8,098 nt of DNA from assembly GCA_002691345.1 (NCBI GenBank), contig NZHI01000041.1, positions 1-8,098 on the forward strand, written 5' to 3'. Of the stretch, positions 1 to 5,236 are shown piece after piece (position 1 is the stretch's first letter; each line of letters opens with the position of its first letter). The notes beneath the pieces are model-generated. The model saw only the letters and a program-made list of their open reading frames with translations. It was not told where the DNA came from and ran no database searches. The DNA is from Synechococcus sp. MED650 (GTDB lineage Bacteria > Cyanobacteriota > Cyanobacteriia > PCC-6307 > Cyanobiaceae). The position numbers were made by a program, and so were the translations under genes.

Positions 1-5
1 GCCTT

Positions 6-78
6 GCGCCGTTAGTTCAGTTGGTAGAACGCAGGTCTCCAAAACCTGATGTCGGGGGTTCGAGTCCTCCACGGCGCG
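6..78 (+). tRNA. tRNA-Trp (anticodon CCA)
   Basis: This tRNA carries tryptophan to UGG codons. The cloverleaf can be drawn by hand: the 7-bp acceptor stem GCGCCGT (6-12) pairs perfectly with ACGGCGC (71-77) and leaves G78 as discriminator. The anticodon stem CAGGT/ACCTG (32-36/44-48) encloses a 7-base loop with CCA at 39-41. The T stem (54-58/66-70) has one G-U pair around loop TTCGAGT. The 3' terminal CCA is not encoded, so it must be added after transcription. The gene lies 36 bases before the PSHCP start and no terminator separates them, so they are probably co-transcribed from a promoter left of the window. Confidence 0.97.
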
Positions 79-114
79 TCCGATGACCCCTCGTGCAGTT
101 TCCCGGTTCTGAGC

Positions 115-303
115 ATGGAGTTGGATCTTCAACCTGGTGATGTGGTCAAGGTGCTTGAGTCAGCCGCTCTCGGCTGGGTTCGTGCCCGTGTGATTCGTGT
201 CAAATCTGGCGGCCGAGTGGTCGTCCAGAGCGATCAAGGTCGCGAATTCACGGCTCGTGGAAATCAGGTGCGCTTGATTGAGCCAGCTGGTTTCCGTCCC
301 TGA
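115..303 (+). CDS. PSHCP, picocyanobacterial hyperconserved small RNA-binding protein
   Basis: This 62-residue basic protein starts MELDLQPGDVVKV and ends EPAGFRP. I recognise it as PSHCP of Prochlorococcus and marine Synechococcus, reported to be identical or nearly so across that clade and absent elsewhere. From memory of the literature, it has a Tudor/SH3-like barrel fold, binds RNA including tRNA-like RNA, and has been pulled down with ribosomal protein L2 and photosystem I assembly factors; its exact job is unsettled. The sequence fits a small beta barrel: a PGDVV turn near residue 7, alternating hydrophobic strands at about 8-14, 21-29, 33-38, 42-46 and 51-55, and several Arg/Lys. A longer in-frame start at 49 would lie inside tRNA-Trp, so ATG 115 is chosen. 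No good Shine-Dalgarno precedes it. A strong terminator follows 27 bases after the stop. Confidence 0.85.
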   Translation: MELDLQPGDVVKVLESAALGWVRARVIRVKSGGRVVVQSDQGREFTARGNQVRLIEPAGFRP

Positions 304-330
304 CCCATCCATCTCATTGAAAACAAGCTC

Positions 331-366
331 AAAACCCCCAATGTTGATTCATTGGGGGTTTTGTTG
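331..366 (+). terminator. Intrinsic terminator after PSHCP
   Basis: A perfect 13-bp inverted repeat, AAAACCCCCAATG (331-343) and CATTGGGGGTTTT (350-362), encloses the 6-base loop TTGATT. The T-rich end of the stem continues as TTTTGTTGT. It should end the tRNA-Trp/PSHCP transcript. The A-tract on the 5' side means it could work on the other strand as well, but no - strand gene lies nearby. It insulates the first unit from the tRNA-Asp/gltX unit. Confidence 0.85.
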
Positions 367-426
367 TGCCCTGTTATCTGCTCTGTCGCCGCACATGCAA
401 TTCAGCGCAGCATTCCAACCGAGTTG

Positions 427-456
427 TTGACGGAGGGCAGGGCAAGGGTCGATACT
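427..456 (+). promoter_or_regulatory. Candidate sigma70-type promoter for tRNA-Asp/gltX
   Basis: TTGACG (427-432) matches the -35 consensus at 5 of 6 bases. GATACT (451-456) matches the -10 consensus at 4 of 6, with an 18-base spacer. Transcription would start near 463, about 60 bases before tRNA-Asp. The position, after a terminator and before a tRNA, is where a promoter is expected. The rest of the 220-base gap (304-523) holds only the terminator and a leader stem-loop; I see no gene there. Confidence 0.4.
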
Positions 457-477
457 GATTTGGTCGCGCAGGCGACA

Positions 478-513
478 CAGATCAGATTTCAACGTACGAA
501 AATCGTCGATCTG
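478..513 (+). promoter_or_regulatory. Possible stem-loop in the tRNA-Asp/gltX leader
   Basis: CAGATC (478-483) pairs with GATCTG (508-513), and inside it GATTT (485-489) pairs with AAATC (500-504). This gives an 11-bp stem with a 1-base and a 3-base bulge and a 10-base loop. GATCTG recurs at 519-524, running into the first base of tRNA-Asp, and could compete for the same partner. It may be a processing signal or a regulatory leader, or just chance; no T-run follows, so it is not a standard terminator. Confidence 0.25.
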
Positions 514-523
514 AATCCGATCT

Positions 524-597
524 GGGACCGTAGTTCAACCGGTTAGAGCACCGCCCTGTCACGGCGGAAGTTGCGGGTTCGAATCCCGTCGGTCCCG
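524..597 (+). tRNA. tRNA-Asp (anticodon GUC)
   Basis: This tRNA carries aspartate to GAC/GAU codons. The acceptor stem GGGACCG (524-530) pairs with CGGTCCC (590-596), and G597 is the discriminator expected for tRNA-Asp. The anticodon stem CCGCC/GGCGG (551-555/563-567) encloses a loop with GTC at 558-560. The T arm has the usual GGTTCGAATCC core. CCA is not encoded. The gltX start codon follows after only 21 bases, so RNase Z cleavage of the 3' end would itself create the 5' end of a gltX mRNA with a very short leader. Confidence 0.97.
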
Positions 598-618
598 TTT
601 TCACCATCCGATATCGCA

Positions 619-2052
619 ATGGTGCGCGTTCGCCTGGCTCCCAGCCCAACGGGCACGCTTCACATCGGCACAGCCCGTACCGCCGTTTTCAACTGGCTGT
701 ATGCCCGCAACCAGAAAGGTGCCTTCGTTCTGAGGATCGAAGACACCGACAAGGAACGTTCCAAACCGGAATACACCCGAAACATCCTTGAAGGGCTGCA
801 ATGGCTGGGACTTGATTGGGATGAAGAACCCGTCATTCAGAGCGAGCGCATTGAACAGCATCGGGCGGCAATCCAAACTCTTCTGGATCAAGGCCTGGCC
901 TATCGCTGCTACGCCAGCGAAGAGGAGTTGGCGGCGATGCGAGATGCACAGAAGGCTGCCAATCGAGCACCGCGTTACGACAACCGGCACCGGAACCTGA
1001 CTCCCGAACAGGAACAGGCTTATCAAGCGGAGGGTCGAGAAGCGGTGATCCGCTTTCGGATCGATGACAACGCAGAAATCCGCTGGAACGATCTCGTGCG
1101 TGGACCGATGCGTTGGAAAGGGGCCGACCTTGGTGGAGACATGGTGGTGGCCAGAAGGGCAGCCGCCGATCAGATCGGTGATCCGCTGTACAACCTGGTT
1201 GTGGTGGTGGATGACGCCGGCATGGCCATCACCCATGTGATCCGTGGGGAAGACCACATTGCGAATACGGCCAAGCAACTGCTGCTCTATGAGGCCCTGG
1301 AGCTGCCTCTACCAACCTTCGCCCATGCTCCGTTGATCCTGAATGCCGAGGGTCGCAAGCTCTCGAAGCGAGATGGCGTCACCTCGATCAATGACTTCCG
1401 CGCCATGGGGTACACCCCAGAAGCGATTGCCAACTACATGACCCTGCTGGGCTGGTCGGTACCCGAGGGAATGGAGGAACGTTTCAGCTTGACGGAAGCC
1501 GCAGACGTCTTCAGCTTCGATCGCGTCAACAAAGCAGGGGCACGCTTCGACTGGGACAAGCTGAATTGGCTGAACGCCCAGATCCTGCATGCGTGGTCAC
1601 CGCAGCAGCTGCTCGAGACGATGACCCCTCTCTGGGAGGAACGGGGTTGGACACTCACCCAAAGCACAGAGTGGAAGCTGGCGCTTTGTGAATTGCTGGG
1701 GCCATCGCTGACGTTGTTAAGCGATGGCGTTGAGCAGGCCGAGCCCTTCTTTGCATGCCCAGACCTCGCAGACGACGCCCATCAGCAACTGGAGGTTGAG
1801 GGCGCTCGGGATTCCTTGGCACAGCTGATCACTCTGATCGAGGCCGATCCATGGGATGGTGTCGATCACGATCGCACCAAAGCCCTGCTCGGGGATGCAG
1901 CCAAAGCTGCGGGCGTTAAGAAAGGCGTAATCATGAAATCACTGCGAGCAGCCCTGCTGGGTCGTCTTCAGGGGCCGGATCTGATCACGACCTGGTCGCT
2001 GCTGGCGAAAATCGGCGAAGACCTACCCCGGCTCCGTCGCTGCATCAGCTGA
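619..2052 (+). CDS. gltX: Glutamyl-tRNA synthetase (GluRS)
   Basis: This cytoplasmic class I enzyme attaches glutamate to tRNA-Glu. Glu-tRNA feeds translation and, in cyanobacteria, tetrapyrrole (chlorophyll, bilin) synthesis. Cyanobacterial GluRS is generally non-discriminating and also charges tRNA-Gln, which GatCAB then amidates; that is family knowledge. The 477 residues match the usual bacterial length. The HIGH-type signature is [12 protein letters not shown] with HIGT at 15-18, a VIRGEDHI block lies mid-protein, and the KMSKS-type loop is KLSKR at 247-251. The C-terminal third is the helical anticodon-binding region. ATG 619 places [12 protein letters not shown] at the N-terminus as in homologues; the upstream in-frame ATG at 571 lies inside tRNA-Asp. 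No Shine-Dalgarno is visible in the 21-base gap. The 3' end overlaps the convergent antiporter gene by 30 bases. Confidence 0.97.
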   Translation: MVRVRLAPSPTGTLHIGTARTAVFNWLYARNQKGAFVLRIEDTDKERSKPEYTRNILEGLQWLGLDWDEEPVIQSERIEQHRAAIQTLLDQGLAYRCYASEEELAAMRDAQKAANRAPRYDNRHRNLTPEQEQAYQAEGREAVIRFRIDDNAEIRWNDLVRGPMRWKGADLGGDMVVARRAAADQIGDPLYNLVVVVDDAGMAITHVIRGEDHIANTAKQLLLYEALELPLPTFAHAPLILNAEGRKLSKRDGVTSINDFRAMGYTPEAIANYMTLLGWSVPEGMEERFSLTEAADVFSFDRVNKAGARFDWDKLNWLNAQILHAWSPQQLLETMTPLWEERGWTLTQSTEWKLALCELLGPSLTLLSDGVEQAEPFFACPDLADDAHQQLEVEGARDSLAQLITLIEADPWDGVDHDRTKALLGDAAKAAGVKKGVIMKSLRAALLGRLQGPDLITTWSLLAKIGEDLPRLRRCIS

Positions 2053-3261
2053 GGGTTCCTGATCGGTCTCGCTGCTGGTCAGGCCGAGAGCCTTAGCCAG
2101 GGGTTGCGCTGTCAGCCCCTGTAGGCCAACGGTTATCAAGATCGTGAGGAAGACCAGTCCTTGGAGACGTCCTGCCCCGATGATGCCCGCCTGTTCCAGG
2201 CGAATCGAGAACAACGAGGCAACTGCAGCCGTCACAATCCCCCGGGGAGCAAGCCAACCGAGGAAAAGCCTCTGCTGGATGTTCAGAGGTAGACCAACAG
2301 TGGCAAGCCCAACAGCGATGGGGCGCACCACAACCATCAGAGCCAAAACGCAGAGAATGCCTCCCCAGCCGAGGGGACTGAGTTCAGCCCAGGACACGTC
2401 AGCGGCCAGCAACGGGAACAACATCGTGATCGCCAGCTGGGCCAATTCCTGGATCAACCCTTCCAGCTCAGGAGTGTGACTTCCAGGCCGACGACCCACC
2501 ACGATGCCGGCGGCCACGGATGCCGGCAGAGCCGATTCCGGAAGCAACCACTCACTAACGCCGTACATCAAGAACAACAAGCCAAGACTGAGCTGCAGGG
2601 GCAAACCGGACGACTGCTCAGGCTTCAGGCGTCGGAGAATTTCGGAGAGCAGAAATCCAACGCTGGCGCCGATCAGAACACCACCACCAAGACGGGACAG
2701 CAGGCCCAACAACAGCTCTCGCCATCCATGCAGATTCCCCAGCACCAACTCCAGCAGGAGCAACGCAAGCACCGCACCGATCGGTTCAAGAACCAGACCC
2801 TCCGCCTCCAGAACATCTCCTAACGGGGGGGCCAGTCGGATCTGCCGCACCAGAGGGGTCACCACCGTCGGGCCAGTGGCCAGAACGATGGCACTGAAAA
2901 CAGCCGCCACCTGCCAATTCAGGCCCGCCAGCCAGTGCGCGGCCAACAAGCCGCCGCCAAGGGAGATCAGCAGACGCAGCACGGCAATCCGCTGAACCGT
3001 TGCCTTGATCGTGTCATCCGGAAACCGCAGATTCATCCCCCCGTCGAACAGCACAAGGCTGACCAGAAGACCAACAACAGTTCCCAAACCAGGGCCAAGG
3101 TCCAGAGGCTCAACCCACCCCAAGCCGGATCGACCGATCAACAACCCGGATGACAGCAACAACACAACTCCCGACAGCCCCGATAGAGCAGCGAGAAGCC
3201 GCGCCGCTGCACCGGCGAAAACCGTGACACCCCACAGAAGCCCAAGCCGCTCAGGCGTCAT
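2023..3261 (-). CDS. Na+/H+ antiporter of the CPA (NhaP-like) superfamily
   Basis: This 412-residue polytopic membrane protein probably exchanges Na+ (or K+) for H+ across the plasma or thylakoid membrane, which matters for salt and pH balance in sea water. Hydrophobic stretches run nearly throughout, consistent with about 11-13 helices. Family landmarks are [10 protein letters not shown] (71-80), [10 protein letters not shown] (128-137) in the substrate-site region, [10 protein letters not shown] (151-160), and [15 protein letters not shown] (335-349). The tail after about 392 is hydrophilic and acidic. At 151-160, where NhaP-type proteins usually show E-G-E-S-L-x-N-D, this protein has L-E in place of N-D. 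An upstream in-frame ATG at 3288 would add nine residues, but ATG 3261 overlaps the stop of the preceding gene by 11 bases (ATGACGCCTGA) and implies translational coupling. It is last in the wecB operon. Substrate and subfamily cannot be fixed by eye. Confidence 0.85.
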   Translation of the reverse strand: MTPERLGLLWGVTVFAGAAARLLAALSGLSGVVLLLSSGLLIGRSGLGWVEPLDLGPGLGTVVGLLVSLVLFDGGMNLRFPDDTIKATVQRIAVLRLLISLGGGLLAAHWLAGLNWQVAAVFSAIVLATGPTVVTPLVRQIRLAPPLGDVLEAEGLVLEPIGAVLALLLLELVLGNLHGWRELLLGLLSRLGGGVLIGASVGFLLSEILRRLKPEQSSGLPLQLSLGLLFLMYGVSEWLLPESALPASVAAGIVVGRRPGSHTPELEGLIQELAQLAITMLFPLLAADVSWAELSPLGWGGILCVLALMVVVRPIAVGLATVGLPLNIQQRLFLGWLAPRGIVTAAVASLFSIRLEQAGIIGAGRLQGLVFLTILITVGLQGLTAQPLAKALGLTSSETDQEPSADAATEPG

Positions 3262-3496
3262 CGACGGACGAGAACTGAGGTTCCACACGCACGCCGATCA
3301 CTGCTTGAGGCCGGACGACGAGATATTCACCATCAAGATCACTGATCGGCACATTGACAAATCCTCCCTGACTCTCCGCATTCACCAACCCCTGATACCA
3401 CTCCTGGAATGTTTCGAGCTTGGGAAAGAACACCCGCTCGGTTTGCCCACCAACGAGATGAAGATGAATCGCATAACGGCGGGGTGAACGGGGCAT
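3251..3496 (-). CDS. Small conserved cyanobacterial protein of unknown function (81 aa)
   Basis: I cannot assign a function. The 81-residue protein has no signal peptide or membrane segment. It reads as a compact beta-beta-alpha-beta-beta pattern: strands at RYAIHLHLV (7-15) and ERVFFP (20-25), a helix LETFQEWYQGLV (27-38), then FVNVPIS (46-52) and EYLVVRPQAVIGVRVEP (57-73). It resembles short hypothetical proteins I associate with marine picocyanobacteria. It looks genuine because its ATG (3496-3494) shares the A with the stop of the upstream DUF1643 gene (TGATG) and its stop overlaps the antiporter start by 11 bases, so ribosomes can re-initiate at both ends. It could be a partner or regulator of the antiporter, but that is inference from position alone. 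Confidence 0.8.
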   Translation of the reverse strand: MPRSPRRYAIHLHLVGGQTERVFFPKLETFQEWYQGLVNAESQGGFVNVPISDLDGEYLVVRPQAVIGVRVEPQFSSVDDA

Positions 3497-4110
3497 CAGC
3501 GCTGAAAACGGGGCGTGAGCGTGCTCTCAGGATGACGGATCACTTCGGTCTGTGCCCAACGGAACGGTACAGCTGTTGCTTGCTTGGGAACGTAGAGAGG
3601 ATGGCGAGGATGGCCGGACGCCGTAAGACCCAGCATCAGGGGTTCTGGAGAGCCAGGAGCGCAACAGCGACGCTGAGGGAGATGTTGCTGGAGTCGTTGC
3701 AACACCTGGCCACTCCGCTGGAAACGACCACCATTCACGCCCCAACCGCACCAAAGATCCACCGTCGGTGTGGCAGCCCAGGTTGCCAACCAGTGATCGA
3801 GCACGGCGTCATTACGAGCACCGATGGGATCGCGGGCCCGCAACAACACAGCGGGTGAGGGCGAAATCCAGCCAAACAAGTTGAGCACTACCAGCTTGTG
3901 ATAACCCCATTGCCGAGCAAAACCCATCAGCCGACGCAAGGTCGGATCATCGTTGCCTGCGTCAGCACGGGATGGATTGAGGCCTACGAAGACAATGGTG
4001 CGATCGCCTGGCGAGAAAACCCGTTTCAGCCACCAGCGGTAGAGACCATCACGGCTGAATCCAGCATCAGATGCCGAGATGTCCGCAGCACATCGCGAGA
4101 ATCCGTTCAC
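3496..4110 (-). CDS. DUF1643 family protein
   Basis: This protein matches the DUF1643 pattern, whose function is not established. Numbered from GTG 4110 (204 residues), it shows GFSRDGLYRWWL (17-28), VFVGLNPSRAD (40-50), DDPTLRRLMGFARQWGY (54-70), VVLNLFGW (74-81), WCGWGVNG (120-127) and a C-terminal GLTASGHPRHPLYVP (161-175). No signal peptide or membrane helix is seen, so it is probably cytoplasmic. The start is uncertain: the frame has no ATG close to the conserved region. GTG 4110 is chosen because it leaves a short N-terminus and overlaps the end of wecB by only 44 bases; in-frame ATGs at 4158 and 4170 would add 16 or 20 residues inside the wecB coding sequence. The stop shares one base with the next gene's ATG. 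The GLNPS and HPL motifs recall the uracil-DNA glycosylase superfamily, but this is only a resemblance. Confidence 0.85.
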   Translation of the reverse strand: MNGFSRCAADISASDAGFSRDGLYRWWLKRVFSPGDRTIVFVGLNPSRADAGNDDPTLRRLMGFARQWGYHKLVVLNLFGWISPSPAVLLRARDPIGARNDAVLDHWLATWAATPTVDLWCGWGVNGGRFQRSGQVLQRLQQHLPQRRCCAPGSPEPLMLGLTASGHPRHPLYVPKQATAVPFRWAQTEVIRHPESTLTPRFQR

Positions 4111-5179
4111 TGGCCTGACCGTCACCAAAGGGATTGACAGCTCGGGACATCTCTTCATAAGCGGCCTCATTCTCCAGCAGGCGCGATGCTTGCTCCACAA
4201 TCTCAGCGGGATCGGTTCCGACCAAGCGAGCCGTGCCTGCGTCAACCGCTTCGGGGCGCTCAGTGGTGCGCCGCAGAACCAAAACCGGCTTACCAAGTGC
4301 TGGAGCTTCCTCCTGTAAGCCTCCGGAGTCGGTGAGCAGCAGCGTGCTGCCCTTCATTGCAGCCACAAGCCGGTCGTAATCCAGCGGCTCAGTGAGAACC
4401 ACACGAGGATGATCTCCCAGCATTTTCTGCAACGGTTCGCGCACTGTGGGATTGCGGTGCAGAGGCAGCAACAGAGCCGTGTCCGGGAAACGATCCAGCA
4501 CCTGGAGCATCCCCTGCGCGATATCCCGCAGACGCTCGCCCCAATTTTCTCGCCGATGAACCGTGGCCAAGATCACCCGCTGATGGGTCCAGTCGAGACC
4601 ATCGAAGTGGATCTCTGGAGCTGATTCAGCCATCAGCAGCAGCGCATCAATCACTGTGTTGCCAGTCACCGCAACCTCACCCACCACGCCGGACGCGCGC
4701 AGGTTGGTTTCCGCTTTGGTCGTGGGGGCGAAATGGAGGGTTGCGATCTGCGACAGCAGCCTGCGGTTCGCCTCTTCCGGGAAAGGATCCAACAGGTTGT
4801 CGGTCCGTAGGCCGGCCTCCACATGACCAACCGGAATTTGTTCGTAGAAGGCTGCCAACCCAGCGGCGAAGGCTGTCGTGGTGTCGCCTTGCACCAGCAC
4901 CATTTGAGGTGGGTAGGCCTGGAAATCCTCTCGGAGGCCTTGAAGTGCAGAGCAGGTGACGTGGGTGAGGGTTTGACGCGGCGCCATCAGGTTCAAATCC
5001 TGATCAGCCTTCAAGGCGAAGAGATCCATGACCTGTGTCACCATCTCGCGGTGCTGACCGGTCAAGACAACTCTGGTCTGCAAGGCATCACAGGCCTGAA
5101 AGACACGGATCACCGGAGCCAGCTTGATTGCCTCCGGACGCGTTCCCAGAACGATCGTGACGCGGGGCTGTTCAGCCAT
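4067..5179 (-). CDS. wecB: UDP-N-acetylglucosamine 2-epimerase (non-hydrolysing)
   Basis: This cytoplasmic enzyme interconverts UDP-GlcNAc and UDP-ManNAc, precursor of ManNAc-type sugars in surface polysaccharides. The 370 residues match the family length and the two-domain GT-B-like fold. Visible motifs, in order, are LGTRPEAIK (11-19), QGDTTTAFAAG (97-107), GHVEAGLRT (118-126), PFPEEANRR (132-140), VTGNTVIDAL (171-180), VHRRENWGERL (207-217), LLPLHRNP (237-244) and LTDSGGLQEEAP (282-293). The active-site residues known from E. coli WecB have counterparts here: Asp in QGDT, Glu in HVEAG, Glu in PEE and His in VHRREN. It is first in the leftward four-gene operon; its stop lies inside the DUF1643 gene. 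No glycosyltransferase or UDP-ManNAc dehydrogenase (wecC type) is next to it, so the pathway it serves must be encoded elsewhere. Confidence 0.95.
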   Translation of the reverse strand: MAEQPRVTIVLGTRPEAIKLAPVIRVFQACDALQTRVVLTGQHREMVTQVMDLFALKADQDLNLMAPRQTLTHVTCSALQGLREDFQAYPPQMVLVQGDTTTAFAAGLAAFYEQIPVGHVEAGLRTDNLLDPFPEEANRRLLSQIATLHFAPTTKAETNLRASGVVGEVAVTGNTVIDALLLMAESAPEIHFDGLDWTHQRVILATVHRRENWGERLRDIAQGMLQVLDRFPDTALLLPLHRNPTVREPLQKMLGDHPRVVLTEPLDYDRLVAAMKGSTLLLTDSGGLQEEAPALGKPVLVLRRTTERPEAVDAGTARLVGTDPAEIVEQASRLLENEAAYEEMSRAVNPFGDGQASERILAMCCGHLGI

Positions 5180-5236
5180 TCCAGTCAGACAGACAGGTGG
5201 ATCCTACGAGCGTTCTTGTGGAGAGAACACTGAGAG
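5180..5236. promoter_or_regulatory. Divergent intergenic region between wecB and pilT
   Basis: These 57 bases are the only non-coding sequence between two divergent genes, so both promoters must lie here or inside the flanking coding regions. A short inverted repeat, GTTCT (5212-5216) and AGAAC (5224-5228), could be a weak hairpin or an operator half-site pair. Reading toward wecB, TAGGAT (about 5206-5201) is a 4/6 match to a -10 box but has no good -35 partner. No box toward pilT is convincing. Confidence 0.3.

Noticed and set aside
49..114. Longer start for PSHCP at position 49
   Set aside because: It would put coding sequence in the mature tRNA-Trp; the known protein has 62 residues, matching ATG 115.
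352..546. 64-codon frame covering the terminator and running into tRNA-Asp
   Set aside because: It starts inside the terminator stem and ends inside the tRNA, with no ribosome-binding site or recognisable product.
601..1278. Long open frame (225 codons) on the strand opposite gltX
   Set aside because: It lies entirely within an unmistakable gltX and its translation shows no recognisable domain; long antisense frames are common in GC-rich genes.
2064..2095. Possible terminator hairpin just after the gltX stop
   Set aside because: TCTCG/CGAGA gives only a short stem with a bulge, no T-run follows, and it lies within the antiporter coding sequence.
2504..2995. 163-codon frame antisense to the antiporter gene
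   Set aside because: The translation is low-complexity, rich in Arg, Pro, Ser and Asn, as expected for the complement of a Leu/Gly-rich membrane protein.
4000..4007. GCGATCGC, the HIP1 octamer of many freshwater cyanobacteria
   Set aside because: I noticed only this copy, in coding sequence, with no sign of enrichment. Marine picocyanobacteria are not known for HIP1 abundance.
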